Below are positions 49,348 to 63,578 of a DNA stretch of 64,000 bases, piece after piece (positions within the stretch are counted from its first letter, which is position 1; every line of letters starts with the position of its first letter). This stretch comes from Klebsiella quasipneumoniae subsp. quasipneumoniae (GTDB lineage Bacteria > Pseudomonadota > Gammaproteobacteria > Enterobacterales > Enterobacteriaceae), in NCBI RefSeq assembly GCF_020525925.1, contig NZ_CP084876.1:2046001-2110000 (forward strand). Reading direction: 5' to 3'. The position numbers and the translations under genes are program-made. The notes beneath the pieces are model-generated. The model was not told the DNA's origin. It made no database searches and saw nothing but the letters and a program-made list of their open reading frames with translations.

Positions 49348-51276
49348 ATGCCTGTAATTACGCTTCCTGATGGCAGCCAACGCCATTTTGATCACGCTGT
49401 CAGCCCGATGGACGTCGCGCTGGATATCGGCCCGGGTCTGGCGAAAGCCACCATCGCCGGGCGGGTAAACGGTGAACTGGTAGACGCTTGCGACCCGATT
49501 GAAACTGATTCCACCCTCTCTATTATCACGGCTAAAGATGAAGAAGGGCTGGAGATCATTCGTCACTCCTGCGCGCACCTGTTAGGTCATGCCATCAAGC
49601 AGCTGTGGCCCAACACCAAAATGGCTATCGGTCCGGTTGTTGATAATGGCTTCTACTATGACGTAGACCTCGACCATACCCTGACTCAGGAAGATATCGA
49701 CGCGCTCGAAAAACGTATGCATGAGCTCGCCGAGAAAAACTACGATGTCATCAAGAAGAAAGTGAGCTGGCACGAAGCGCGTGAAACCTTCGTGAAGCGC
49801 GGCGAAAGCTATAAAGTTTCTATTCTTGACGAAAACATTGCCCATGATGACAAGCCTGGCCTGTATCATCATGAAGAATATATCGATATGTGCCGCGGTC
49901 CGCACGTGCCGAACATGCGCTTCTGCCATCACTTCAAGCTGATGAAAACCGCCGGTGCCTACTGGCGCGGCGACAGCAACAATAAAATGTTGCAGCGTAT
50001 CTACGGCACCGCGTGGGCAGATAAAAAAGCGTTGAATGCTTATCTGCAGCGTCTGGAAGAAGCCGCCAAGCGCGACCACCGTAAAATCGGTAAGCAGCTC
50101 GACCTGTATCATATGCAGGAAGAGGCGCCTGGGATGGTGTTCTGGCACAACGACGGCTGGACTATCTTCCGTGAACTGGAAACCTTTGTCCGTTCGAAAC
50201 TGAAAGAGTATCAGTACCAGGAAGTCAAAGGTCCGTTCATGATGGACCGTGTGCTGTGGGAAAAAACCGGCCATTGGGACAACTACAAAGATGCGATGTT
50301 CACCACCTCTTCTGAGAACCGTGAATACTGCATTAAGCCGATGAACTGCCCGGGCCACGTGCAGATCTTCAACCAGGGGCTGAAATCCTACCGCGATCTG
50401 CCGCTGCGTATGGCGGAGTTTGGTAGCTGCCACCGTAACGAACCATCAGGCGCGCTGCACGGTCTGATGCGCGTTCGCGGCTTTACCCAGGATGATGCGC
50501 ATATCTTCTGTACTGAAGATCAGGTTCGCGATGAAGTGAACGCCTGTATTCGTATGGTTTATGATATGTACAGCACCTTTGGCTTCGAGAAGATCGTCGT
50601 CAAACTGTCGACTCGCCCGGAAAAACGTATCGGCAGCGACGAGACCTGGGATCGCGCGGAAGCGGATCTGGCGGTGGCGCTGGAAGAAAATAATATCCCA
50701 TTTGAATATCAACTGGGTGAAGGGGCGTTCTACGGCCCGAAAATTGAATTTACCCTGTATGACTGTCTCGATCGTGCATGGCAGTGCGGTACGGTACAGC
50801 TGGACTTCTCTCTGCCGCAGCGTTTAAGCGCCTCCTATGTGGGCGAAAACAACGAGCGTCAGGTGCCGGTCATGATCCACCGTGCGATTCTCGGTTCTCT
50901 GGAGCGCTTCATTGGCATCCTGACCGAAGAGTTCGCTGGCTTCTTCCCAACCTGGATTGCACCAGTGCAGGTGGTGGTCATGAATATCACCGATTCTCAG
51001 GCTGAATACGTTAACGAATTGACGCGTAAACTACAAAATGCGGGCATTCGTGTAAAAGCAGACTTGAGAAATGAGAAGATTGGCTTTAAAATCCGCGAGC
51101 ACACTTTACGTCGTGTCCCGTATATGTTGGTCTGTGGCGACAAAGAAGTCGAAGCCGGCAAAGTGGCCGTGCGCACCCGTCGCGGGAAAGACCTCGGCAG
51201 CATGGACGTAAATGAAGTGATCGAGAAGCTGCAACAAGAGATTCGCAGCCGCAGTCTTCAACAACTGGAGGAATAA
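49348..51276 (+). CDS. thrS: Threonyl-tRNA synthetase
   Basis: 642 residues, as in E. coli. Order: TGS domain (residues 1-60), the editing domain with the zinc-like HxxxH motif ([16 protein letters not shown]), class II catalytic core with [10 protein letters not shown], motif 2 ([21 protein letters not shown]) and motif 3 ([15 protein letters not shown]), and the anticodon-binding domain ([15 protein letters not shown]). It charges threonine to tRNA-Thr in the cytoplasm and edits mischarged serine. The ATG follows AAGGA. infC begins three bases after its stop. Confidence 0.98.
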   Translation: MPVITLPDGSQRHFDHAVSPMDVALDIGPGLAKATIAGRVNGELVDACDPIETDSTLSIITAKDEEGLEIIRHSCAHLLGHAIKQLWPNTKMAIGPVVDNGFYYDVDLDHTLTQEDIDALEKRMHELAEKNYDVIKKKVSWHEARETFVKRGESYKVSILDENIAHDDKPGLYHHEEYIDMCRGPHVPNMRFCHHFKLMKTAGAYWRGDSNNKMLQRIYGTAWADKKALNAYLQRLEEAAKRDHRKIGKQLDLYHMQEEAPGMVFWHNDGWTIFRELETFVRSKLKEYQYQEVKGPFMMDRVLWEKTGHWDNYKDAMFTTSSENREYCIKPMNCPGHVQIFNQGLKSYRDLPLRMAEFGSCHRNEPSGALHGLMRVRGFTQDDAHIFCTEDQVRDEVNACIRMVYDMYSTFGFEKIVVKLSTRPEKRIGSDETWDRAEADLAVALEENNIPFEYQLGEGAFYGPKIEFTLYDCLDRAWQCGTVQLDFSLPQRLSASYVGENNERQVPVMIHRAILGSLERFIGILTEEFAGFFPTWIAPVQVVVMNITDSQAEYVNELTRKLQNAGIRVKADLRNEKIGFKIREHTLRRVPYMLVCGDKEVEAGKVAVRTRRGKDLGSMDVNEVIEKLQQEIRSRSLQQLEE

Positions 51277-51822
<546 letters not shown>

Positions 51823-51890
51823 GGCCATCAAGAAACATTTCCGGTGGGCTTCGGCTCACTGGTTTTGTTCGCCTTTGTTTCGTTTATTAA

Positions 51891-52112
<222 letters not shown>

Positions 52113-52141
52113 GTCGTTAACGTTTAACTTTTTTAACTTAG

Positions 52142-52519
<378 letters not shown>

Positions 52520-52527
52520 GCCAGTTG

Positions 52528-52555
52528 AAAGAGGGAGCTTGTCTCCCTCTTTTCG
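52528..52555 (+). terminator. rplT terminator
   Basis: AAAGAGGGAG-CTTGT-CTCCCTCTTT stem (52528-52552) with T residues on its right flank, ten bases after the rplT stop. Confidence 0.85.
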
Positions 52556-52642
52556 TTTCAACACCATCAATACATTGACTTTTATCGGCGCAGGCTTTTC
52601 AATACAGGTCTGACGTTTCTTACCAGACAAGGTAATGCAAGC

Positions 52643-52687
52643 ATGAATGCTGCTATTTTCCGCTTCTTTTTTTACTTTAGCACCTGA
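52643..52687 (+). CDS. pheM: phe operon leader peptide
   Basis: 14-residue peptide [14 protein letters not shown] with five phenylalanine codons, four of them in a six-codon run. Ribosome stalling at these codons when Phe-tRNA is short favours the antiterminator and raises pheST expression. Confidence 0.95.
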
Positions 52688-52690
52688 ACT

Positions 52691-56212
<3,522 letters not shown>

Positions 56213-56216
56213 ACCT

Positions 56217-56516
56217 ATGGCGCTTACAAAAGCTGAAATGTCAGAATATCTGTTTGATAAGCTTGGGCTTAGCAAGCGGGATGCCAAAGAACTGGTCGAG
56301 TTGTTTTTCGAAGAGATCCGTCGTGCTCTGGAAAACGGAGAACAGGTCAAACTCTCCGGGTTCGGCAACTTCGATTTGCGGGATAAAAACCAACGCCCGG
56401 GACGTAACCCGAAGACGGGGGAGGATATTCCCATTACAGCCCGGCGCGTGGTGACCTTCAGACCCGGTCAGAAGCTGAAAAGCCGTGTCGAAAACGCGTC
56501 GCCTAAAGACAAATAA
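56217..56516 (+). CDS. ihfA: Integration host factor alpha subunit
   Basis: 99 residues. DNA-binding HU/IHF fold with the beta-arm ending in [22 protein letters not shown], whose proline intercalates at the DNA kinks. It dimerises with IHF-beta and bends DNA by about 160 degrees; a target is likely in this window at the narG promoter. It is cotranscribed with pheST and also driven by its own promoter in E. coli. Confidence 0.98.
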
Positions 56517-56528
56517 TCTGAACTAATT

Positions 56529-56555
56529 AAAAAGGCCGCATTGCGGCCTTTTTCT
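56529..56555 (+). terminator. pheST-ihfA terminator
   Basis: AAAGGCCGC-ATT-GCGGCCTTT stem with T residues after it; it separates the operon from the convergent RidA-family gene. Confidence 0.88.
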
Positions 56556-56568
56556 TTTCTGTCGAATC

Positions 56569-56937
56569 TTACGCTTTAACGGCGGTGAGCATGATCTCCA
56601 CCAGGATTTCTGGTCGCGCCATCTCCGCCTGCACGGCCGCGCGCGCCGGGCTATGGCCTTCCGGCATCCACTCCACCCACGCCTCATTGAACGCGGCAAA
56701 GTCACGCTCGATATTTTTCAGCCAGATCTGCGCGGAGAGAATGTGCCGCTTATCGCTCCCGGCCACCGCCAGCAGGGCGTCGATTTTTTCCAGCACTTCG
56801 CGGGTCTGCAAGGCGATGTCCTCCTCGTTGCTTTTCGGCGTCTGTCCGGAGAGGAACAGCAGATTGCCATACGCAACGCTGGCGGAAAGACGAGGTTGAG
56901 GATGATTGCGAATGATTGTCATGCGGTTTGTTTCCAT
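56569..56937 (-). CDS. RidA-family protein (YjgF/YER057c/UK114)
   Basis: 122 residues from the ATG at 56937, six bases after AAGG; an in-frame ATG at 56922 (117 residues) overlaps the upstream stop as ATGA and is also possible. The family core is intact, including SGQTPKSNEEDIALQTREVL and the arginine in SPARAAVQAEMARP near the active-site cleft. RidA proteins hydrolyse reactive enamine/imine products of amino acid breakdown. Here it overlaps the end of a D-amino acid dehydrogenase gene, whose product is an imino acid, so it probably clears that product. Confidence 0.9.
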   Translation of the reverse strand: METNRMTIIRNHPQPRLSASVAYGNLLFLSGQTPKSNEEDIALQTREVLEKIDALLAVAGSDKRHILSAQIWLKNIERDFAAFNEAWVEWMPEGHSPARAAVQAEMARPEILVEIMLTAVKA

Positions 56938-58172
56938 GTGAGACCTTCTAAAGAAATGTCTGGCATCTGATTGTCGATTAACGCGCCCAGCACCACCGCG
57001 CTGCCGGCGGCGAGGGTAAAACCGAGGCTGCCCTGGCCGAGATTCATCCACAGGTTGGGGTAGCCGGCGCGTCCAAGTAGCGGTGGCCCGGCTGGCGTTG
57101 AGGGGCGCATGCCGGTCCAGGCTTCGGCCTGGTCCAACCCCTCGAGTTCGGGAAAACTGCGGGAGACGATTTTTTTCAGCGCCTGAATGCGGCTCTCGCG
57201 CAGTTTGTCGCCGTCGTAGCCGATGTCCACCATCGCCGCGATGCGCAGCTGCTGGCCCAGGCGGGCATAAACGATTTTGTGCCCGTAATCGGTGACGCTG
57301 ATGTCCGGCGCAATGCCCGCCTGCTGCGGATAGGGAAGGGTCAGACTGTACCCCTTCAGGGCGCAGAGCGGCACGCGAACGCCCATGTGCCCCAGCAGCG
57401 GACCGCTGCCGTTGCCGGCGGCGACGACGTACTCATCGCCGGTGATGGTCCCGCGGCTGGTCTCCAGGGCGCTGACGCGTCCGCCGCGCCTGGCGAGCCG
57501 CTGCACCTCACAGTGGGTCAGCAGGCTGAAGCGGCTGCTGGCGGTGAGCTTGTCGATCAGCGCAAGGCAAAATTGATGGCAATCCGCCGTTTCATCCCCC
57601 GGCGAATAAATTCCGCCCTGCAGCGAAGGGCTGATATGTTTTAGCGCCGGTTCCAGCTGCAGGCAGGCTTCAGCATTCAGCGCCTGCTGATACTGAGGAT
57701 CTATCCCTTTTGCCGCTTTAGTAAAATCATATTCCCGGCGATGGATAATTAATTTTCCGCTGCGCCGCCAGTGAAAATCGGCAAGATTATCCTCTTCCCG
57801 CCACGACTGCATGACCTGCCGGCTGAGCAGCGACAGACGCAATATATGAGCGCCGTTTATTTTATTGGTCTGGCTATTACAGGCGCGCAGGAACTGCAGC
57901 AGCCAGCGCCACTGCTGTAAAGAGATATTGAGACGCATATTGAGCGGCGAATCGGCTTTGCCCATCCATTTTATCCCCTGCAGGGGAACGCCGCTGTCGG
58001 CAAGGGGGGCGACGTAGCGGTAACTTAATTGTCCGCCGTTGGCAAAACTGGTGGCGCTGGCCGGTTCGCCGTTGCGCTCCAGTAATTGCACCTGATGGCC
58101 GCGCTTAATCAGTTCCCAGGCCGTGGCCAGACCGACCACGCCGCCGCCGATAATGACAATGCGTTTGTTCAT
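56919..58172 (-). CDS. FAD-dependent D-amino acid dehydrogenase (DadA-like)
   Basis: 417 residues. N-terminal FAD-binding Rossmann motif IVIIGGGVVGLATAWEL with the acidic LLERN end, the DAO-family body, and a C-terminal FAD-site motif GMRPSTPAGPPLLG followed by LGQGSLGFTLAAGSA. This resembles DadA, which oxidises D-amino acids and passes electrons to the respiratory chain. Klebsiella also carries the classic dadAX genes, so I regard this as a paralogue with its own substrate. It is overlapped by the RidA-family gene downstream, and a LysR regulator lies upstream on the same strand. Confidence 0.88.
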   Translation of the reverse strand: MNKRIVIIGGGVVGLATAWELIKRGHQVQLLERNGEPASATSFANGGQLSYRYVAPLADSGVPLQGIKWMGKADSPLNMRLNISLQQWRWLLQFLRACNSQTNKINGAHILRLSLLSRQVMQSWREEDNLADFHWRRSGKLIIHRREYDFTKAAKGIDPQYQQALNAEACLQLEPALKHISPSLQGGIYSPGDETADCHQFCLALIDKLTASSRFSLLTHCEVQRLARRGGRVSALETSRGTITGDEYVVAAGNGSGPLLGHMGVRVPLCALKGYSLTLPYPQQAGIAPDISVTDYGHKIVYARLGQQLRIAAMVDIGYDGDKLRESRIQALKKIVSRSFPELEGLDQAEAWTGMRPSTPAGPPLLGRAGYPNLWMNLGQGSLGFTLAAGSAVVLGALIDNQMPDISLEGLTWKQTA

Positions 58173-58221
58173 AACCCGATATATCCACCGCTGTTTAATT
58201 TATCGGGTTATGTCAAAGCAT

Positions 58222-59136
58222 TTACCCTGGCGGCGCAATTGACTTTTTATGGTCAGGGTATAACCGCAGGTTAATCTCCTTGAGCTGCTGGCGCAGGCGC
58301 TGGCAGAGAAAATCGACGAATTTTTGCGCCATCGGGCTCAGGGAAACGTCGGCCCGACGCAGCAGGCAGAGGTTAATGGCCATCGGCGGCGTAATGGGAT
58401 GGATCATCTCGGGAGCCAGGTTGTGCTGGGCAGAAAAGATATCGGTAATGCTGCAGCCCATGCCGCGCTTCACGAACTCGGTGGCCATGTAGTAGGTCTG
58501 GACATTCAGCCGGGTAGTGGAAAAGTCGCGACGGGTGGCGATGGCGGCGGAGAGCGAGTGCGGCCCCGGCGAGATCCAGCGCTGCTGGTCGATCTGGCTG
58601 ATATCCACCGCTCCCTGACGATAATGACGGTCGATATAGACCAGCGGCACTTCGGCAATGAGGGTGGTAAGGATCTCTCCCTGCTGCACCGGCTGCAGCG
58701 TCAGCGCTAAGTCTATCTCGCGTAAATCCAGTTTTCTGACCAGCGTCTCGGTGTGCTCGGTGGTGAGCGTCATCACCAGGTTGCTGTTTTGCTGATAAAA
58801 ATCGGTCACCAGCTCCGGCACCAGGCTTAACCCCAGGCTCGGCAGACAGCCTAAGGTGATTTTGGCGCGCGGATCGCGGGCCAGGTTATCGGCCAGCAGG
58901 CGCAGGTTATCAAGGTCCTGATAAATAGTCTGCGCTTTTTCGAAAAGTGTGATCGCCTCGCTGGTCGGCAGCAGCTTGCCGCGCACCCGCTGAAACAGGG
59001 TAAAGCCCAGCTTCAGTTCGGCGCTTTTTAGCGCTTTGCTGGCCGCTGGCTGGGAGATATTGAGCGATTCCGCCGCCCGTGACAGAGAGCCGCAGGTCAT
59101 GACGGCATAGAAGATTTCCAGATGACGCAGTTTCAT
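58222..59136 (-). CDS. LysR-family transcriptional regulator
   Basis: 304 residues. The N-terminal winged helix-turn-helix is clear (LRHLEIFYAVMTCGSLSRAAESLNISQPAASKAL, residues 3-36), followed by a LysR substrate-binding domain (TLGCLPSLGLSLVPELV). It is upstream of the dadA-ridA pair on the same strand and divergent from the transporter at 59413, 276 bases away. It most likely controls both arms in response to a D-amino acid or its product. Target sites were not located. Confidence 0.9.
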   Translation of the reverse strand: MKLRHLEIFYAVMTCGSLSRAAESLNISQPAASKALKSAELKLGFTLFQRVRGKLLPTSEAITLFEKAQTIYQDLDNLRLLADNLARDPRAKITLGCLPSLGLSLVPELVTDFYQQNSNLVMTLTTEHTETLVRKLDLREIDLALTLQPVQQGEILTTLIAEVPLVYIDRHYRQGAVDISQIDQQRWISPGPHSLSAAIATRRDFSTTRLNVQTYYMATEFVKRGMGCSITDIFSAQHNLAPEMIHPITPPMAINLCLLRRADVSLSPMAQKFVDFLCQRLRQQLKEINLRLYPDHKKSIAPPG

Positions 59137-59412
59137 GAACAGTTAACTCAGGGTTATAGCCTACCGATAAAAAGTCATTTTCTACTAACACTAAGTTAAC
59201 ATAAATTTAATCACCAATCAGCGCATTGGTTACATATTGTGCTGCTGGCCCCGCCTGATGGCGGAATAAAACGCTCTCAGAATCGTTTCCTTTGTACCCC
59301 ACCAGACCCTCAGGCTGCGGCCAATAATGAAAAAGAGGGAGGATATTTTCTGAGCAGGCCCCCATACACCACCTGACCATCATGGTCGGATTGATTGGCA
59401 TTAAGGAGTGTT
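59137..59412. other. LysR-transporter divergent intergenic region
   Basis: 276 bases holding the divergent promoters. The strongest AT-rich block is at 59150-59230. No exact LysR-type T-N11-A site was fixed with confidence. Confidence 0.45.
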
Positions 59413-60846
59413 ATGAGTGACTCAACGCTCGCAGGCAATACGCCTGTCAGACGAAATATCACGCGAAAAAACGTTATTACCGGTCTGTTATTGCTGCTGT
59501 TCGTGTTGATTGCGCTGTGGTGCCACGGTCGACCGGGCAGCGAGCTTGGCCTGCTGGGATTTACGCCGCTGGTGGCGTTAGCGATATTATCGCTGATCGG
59601 CGTCGATATAGTGCTGGCGGTCATCTCCTCGATTATTATCGCCATGATCATGACCTCGACCGGTCTGCCGGAAATGGGCGCGATGCTGGCGAAATCCACC
59701 GGGTCATTTATTGCCACCGTCGGGCTTATCATTATGCTCGGCGCCGGCGTGGGGGAAGTGGCCACCCGCACCGGCGCGGCGGTTGAACTGGTGAAATTCG
59801 TGGTCCACCGTATTGGGCTGTCGAGCCAGACGCGGGTCAAGTTCGGCATTGTGGTGTCATCGATTTTAATTTGCGGTTCGCTGGGCACCATGGCCGGCGG
59901 CAATGCGATTATTGTCGCAGTGATTATCCCCGTAGCGGCGGCGGTACGCTTAACGCCGCCGACGGTAGCCGCGCTGATGATGACCGCCGGTTCCGTTGGA
60001 CTCTTTACCGGGCCCTTCACCCCCAGCACCGTGACGATCCTCAGCCTCGGCGGACTGAGCTATCCGGATTATCTGCTGTATGTCGGCCTGCCGATGAGCG
60101 CCGTCACCCTGTTAGCCGGCTGGATCATGGCCGGACGGATCCAGAAGATGACCGAAGGCAAACTGCGCTATGAGGTCGATCTCTCGGAAAAGCCGCAAGA
60201 GGATCTTAGCGCCGCGCAGCAGCGCCGGCGTAAATTAAGCGCGCTGGCTTTCGCTGCGACCATCATCGTGATGGCGGTGGTTGGGGTGGTGATTAAAGCC
60301 GGCTTCAGCTTTGCGATTATCGTCATGCTGCTGGTGGCGCTGATGACCGGGCTGGTGGGCGGCCTGCGGCCGACGCAGATCCTGCAGGCGCTGTATCACG
60401 GCTGCGGTCGTCTGGTGTGGATGTTTATTCTCTACTGGCTGTATAACCCGATCCTTGAGCTGATGGATGGCCTGCACGCCTATCAGGGGCTGCTGGAGTA
60501 TACCCAGCCGCTGCTGGAGGGGATCTCCCCGGCCTGGCTGTGCTTTAGCATCTTCGCGTTCAATATTATCGGCCATGTGCCCGGCGCGGCGGTAGCCCAG
60601 ATGACCTTTACGCATAAAATCTTTGGCCCGATGCTGATGGCCGCCGGCGTGCCGCCGCAGGGGACCACCGCGGTGCTGCTGGCCTCGTCTCAGGTGGACT
60701 GGTTCGGGCCGTTTCCCTCATCGGACATGTTCGGCCAGATGGGGCTGGCGCAGTCTACACATCTGAAGTATATGCTCTATAACGGCTGGGCAATCGTGGT
60801 GGCGAACATCATTCTCTTCGCGCTGCTGTTTCAGATTCTGGTGTAA
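59413..60846 (+). CDS. Multi-spanning inner-membrane transporter, ion-transporter superfamily
   Basis: 477 residues from the ATG at 59413, after AAGGAG. At least 11 membrane helices. It has glycine-rich helices and paired re-entrant-like stretches (AGGNAIIVAVIIPVAAAV; GLFTGPFTPSTVTIL) typical of the NhaC/dicarboxylate/GntP-like ion transporter superfamily; I cannot decide among these. Next to the divergent LysR gene and D-amino acid dehydrogenase, it is the likely importer of the substrate of the cassette. No substrate is known. Confidence 0.75.
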   Translation: MSDSTLAGNTPVRRNITRKNVITGLLLLLFVLIALWCHGRPGSELGLLGFTPLVALAILSLIGVDIVLAVISSIIIAMIMTSTGLPEMGAMLAKSTGSFIATVGLIIMLGAGVGEVATRTGAAVELVKFVVHRIGLSSQTRVKFGIVVSSILICGSLGTMAGGNAIIVAVIIPVAAAVRLTPPTVAALMMTAGSVGLFTGPFTPSTVTILSLGGLSYPDYLLYVGLPMSAVTLLAGWIMAGRIQKMTEGKLRYEVDLSEKPQEDLSAAQQRRRKLSALAFAATIIVMAVVGVVIKAGFSFAIIVMLLVALMTGLVGGLRPTQILQALYHGCGRLVWMFILYWLYNPILELMDGLHAYQGLLEYTQPLLEGISPAWLCFSIFAFNIIGHVPGAAVAQMTFTHKIFGPMLMAAGVPPQGTTAVLLASSQVDWFGPFPSSDMFGQMGLAQSTHLKYMLYNGWAIVVANIILFALLFQILV

Positions 60847-60966
60847 AGCGGGATGGTCGACGGGGGGAGTGTCCTCCGCGTCGACCTTTGGTCGTGAGGT
60901 TTTCCTTTTCTCACCGCGACACCCACCGTAAAATCAGCCTCTTGTTCCCACTGCGTAATGGAATCT

Positions 60967-61944
60967 ATGCTGACTCTCGCCCATCTTCAACAGCGCCGCG
61001 GCCGGCGTTGGCTCCTTGGTTTAACGCTGTTGCTGCTGGTCACCCTGCTGATCAGCCTGTGCGCGGGGGATCAATTGATCCCGCCCGGCGAGTGGCTCAG
61101 CGCCAAAGGTCAGCTGTTTATCTGGCAGATCCGCCTGCCGCGGACCCTGGCGGTGCTGCTGGTGGGGGCGGCGCTGGCGCTCTCCGGGGCGATAATGCAG
61201 GCGCTGTTTGAAAATCCGCTGGCGGAACCGGGTCTGCTGGGCGTCTCCAACGGCGCGGGCGTCGGGCTGATTGCCGCCGTCCTGCTGGGTAAAGGCCTGT
61301 TACCGGGCTGGGCGCTCGGGCTGTGCGCGATCCTGGGCGCGCTGCTGATCACCTTTATTCTGCTGCGTTTTGCCCGCCGCCATCTTTCCACCAGCCGCCT
61401 GCTGCTGGCGGGGGTGGCGCTGGGGATCATCTGCAGCGCCCTGATGACCTGGGCGGTCTACTTCTCCACCTCTTTTGATCTGCGTCAGCTGATGTACTGG
61501 ATGATGGGCGGGTTTGGCGGCGTCGACTGGCAGCAGCTGTGGCTGATGATAGCCCTCCTGCCAGCGCTCTGCTGGGTCTGTCTGCAGTCGCAACCCCTGA
61601 ATTTACTGGCGTTGGGCGAAGTCTCCGCCCGTCAGCTCGGGCTGCCGCTGTGGCTGTGGCGTAAGCTGCTGGTGGTGGCGACCGGCTGGATGGTCGGCGT
61701 GAGCGTGGCGCTGGCGGGGGCGATTGGCTTTATCGGCCTGGTAATTCCGCACATTCTGCGGCTATGCGGCTTGAGCGATCACCGGGTCTTGCTCCCGGCC
61801 TGCATGCTGGCAGGGGCAAGCGCCTTGCTGGGGGCGGATATTATCGCCCGGCTGGCGCTTTCCGCCGCTGAGCTGCCGATTGGCGTGGTGACGGCGACGC
61901 TGGGCGCGCCGGTCTTTATCTGGTTGCTGCTGCGCTCGCGGTGA
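60967..61944 (+). CDS. btuC: Vitamin B12 ABC transporter permease BtuC
   Basis: 325 residues from the ATG at 60967 ([11 protein letters not shown]), matching the E. coli start; an ATG three codons upstream is the alternative. Ten membrane helices, FecCD-family permease with [19 protein letters not shown] and the cytoplasmic loop [15 protein letters not shown] that contacts BtuD. It moves cobalamin from BtuF across the inner membrane. In E. coli btuC is followed directly by btuE and btuD; here a lipoprotein gene on the other strand sits between. Confidence 0.95.
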   Translation: MLTLAHLQQRRGRRWLLGLTLLLLVTLLISLCAGDQLIPPGEWLSAKGQLFIWQIRLPRTLAVLLVGAALALSGAIMQALFENPLAEPGLLGVSNGAGVGLIAAVLLGKGLLPGWALGLCAILGALLITFILLRFARRHLSTSRLLLAGVALGIICSALMTWAVYFSTSFDLRQLMYWMMGGFGGVDWQQLWLMIALLPALCWVCLQSQPLNLLALGEVSARQLGLPLWLWRKLLVVATGWMVGVSVALAGAIGFIGLVIPHILRLCGLSDHRVLLPACMLAGASALLGADIIARLALSAAELPIGVVTATLGAPVFIWLLLRSR

Positions 61945-61989
61945 CGGGAATAGCGCGACGCCGTCTGCAGGGACGGCGCCGGCTCGGGC

Positions 61990-62790
61990 TTACCAGCCTT
62001 TGATCGCGTCGCCTTTGTAGACTTCCTTCGCTTTTTCCGCGACTTCACTGGTCTGGAAGGCGGCTTTCAGTTCCTGAATTTTCTTGCTGTCCTTGTTATC
62101 CTCGCGGGCGACAATCGCATTCACGTAAGGGGAATCTGGTCCCTCCATGAACAGGCCGTCGCGGGCGGCCGACAGGCCCGCCTGGGCGGAGAAGTTGGTG
62201 TTAATGATTGACAGGCTGACGTTCGGGTCATCCAGGGTGCGGGTCAGCTGCGGGGTATCCACCTCCACAATTTTCAGCTGTTTCGGGTTGTCGATGATAT
62301 CCAGCGTGGTGGGTAAATAGCCGACGCCCGGTTTCAGCTTGAGCAGCCCCTGCGCCTGAAGCAGCAGCAGGCTGCGGCCCAGGGTAGTGGTTTCATTAGA
62401 GATGGTCACCGTCGCTCCCTCGGGGAGCTCGCTGATATTTTTGATGCGATGTGAATAGGCGGCGATAGGGAAGACAAAGGTTTTACCGACCACCGCGAAT
62501 TTATAGCCGCGCTCTTTCGACTGCGCCTCAAGGTACGGCAGGGTCTGGAAGGCGTTGGCATCCACATCTTTGTTGTTCAGTGCTTCGTTAGGCAGCACAT
62601 AATCATTGAAGGAGACCACTTCGACGTCGAGGTGATATTTATCCTTCGCCACTTGCTCCACCACTTTCCAGATGGCTTCGTCCGGCCCGGTATTGATAGC
62701 GACTTTCACTTTATTATCTTCATCCGGAGAGCAGGCGCTCAGCAGGGCGACAGAGGCGGCGATTAACGCCAGGCTAAACAACTTCTTCAT
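61990..62790 (-). CDS. NlpA/MetQ-family substrate-binding lipoprotein
   Basis: 266 residues from the ATG at 62790, eight bases after AGAGAG. Signal peptide with a lipobox LLSAC, so the cysteine at about residue 20 is lipidated and the protein is anchored. The domain is the MetQ/NlpA type (GPDEAIWKVVEQVAKDKYHLDVEVV; AREDNKDS), which in E. coli MetQ binds methionine. No permease or ATPase gene of that family is nearby. It interrupts the btuC-btuE order of E. coli and is on the opposite strand. The ligand is not known. Confidence 0.88.
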   Translation of the reverse strand: MKKLFSLALIAASVALLSACSPDEDNKVKVAINTGPDEAIWKVVEQVAKDKYHLDVEVVSFNDYVLPNEALNNKDVDANAFQTLPYLEAQSKERGYKFAVVGKTFVFPIAAYSHRIKNISELPEGATVTISNETTTLGRSLLLLQAQGLLKLKPGVGYLPTTLDIIDNPKQLKIVEVDTPQLTRTLDDPNVSLSIINTNFSAQAGLSAARDGLFMEGPDSPYVNAIVAREDNKDSKKIQELKAAFQTSEVAEKAKEVYKGDAIKGW

Positions 62791-63026
62791 CAACAAAACT
62801 CTCTTAAATTAACAAGTAACGAAACCATATTACATTCATGGAACACTGTACACGTAAATAGGTGCCTGCCCAATTGAGAGGATTTCATGTTGCCGACGGG
62901 CAGCGAAGCGCTGTTACATCATGCGACAACTCGCGGGGATTGGCAGTAGAATGGCGGGCGCTGAATCCGCTACAGTAGATAGGGATCACCTTCACCGGAA
63001 ACCGGTTTATCCATTGAGGACAGGCT

Positions 63027-63578
63027 ATGCAACATGACATTCTGAATACCGAAGTGACGACCATTGATGGCGAGAAGACCACCCTGGCATCCTTTGCCGG
63101 CAAGGTACTGCTGATCGTCAATGTGGCCTCCAAATGCGGCCTGACGCCGCAGTATGAGCAACTGGAGGACCTGCAAAAGCAGTTTGCCGGCGAGGGCTTC
63201 AGCGTGCTGGGCTTCCCCTGCAACCAGTTCCTCGGCCAGGAGCCGGGGAGTGAAGAAGAGATTAAGACCTTCTGCAGCACCACCTACGGCGTCACCTTCC
63301 CGCTGTTCAGCAAGATTGACGTCAACGGCGAGCATCGCGCACCGCTCTATCAAAAGCTGGTTGCCGCCGCGCCGAAGGCGGTGGCCCCGGAAGGCAGCGG
63401 TTTTTATGAGCGGATGGCCAGCAAGGGCCGCGCGCCGCTGTATGTGGACGACATTCTGTGGAATTTCGAAAAATTCCTCGTCGATCGCCAGGGCAACGTC
63501 ATTCAGCGCTTCTCTCCGGATATGACGCCGGACGATCCGCAGCTGGTGGCGGCGATTAAAGGAGCGCTGGCGAAATAA
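63027..63578 (+). CDS. btuE: Glutathione peroxidase-family protein BtuE
   Basis: 183 residues. Thioredoxin fold with the catalytic cysteine C37 in [13 protein letters not shown], plus the conserved glutamine and tryptophan ([14 protein letters not shown]). E. coli BtuE reduces peroxides with glutathione or thioredoxin and is not needed for B12 uptake despite its name. The ATG follows GAGGACAGG. Its stop overlaps the btuD start by one base. Confidence 0.95.
   Translation: MQHDILNTEVTTIDGEKTTLASFAGKVLLIVNVASKCGLTPQYEQLEDLQKQFAGEGFSVLGFPCNQFLGQEPGSEEEIKTFCSTTYGVTFPLFSKIDVNGEHRAPLYQKLVAAAPKAVAPEGSGFYERMASKGRAPLYVDDILWNFEKFLVDRQGNVIQRFSPDMTPDDPQLVAAIKGALAK

Noticed and set aside
61953..61980. GC-rich stem GCGCGACGCCGTC / GACGGCGCC between btuC and the lipoprotein gene
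   Set aside because: Strong hairpin, but no T tract on either strand, so I did not call it a terminator.
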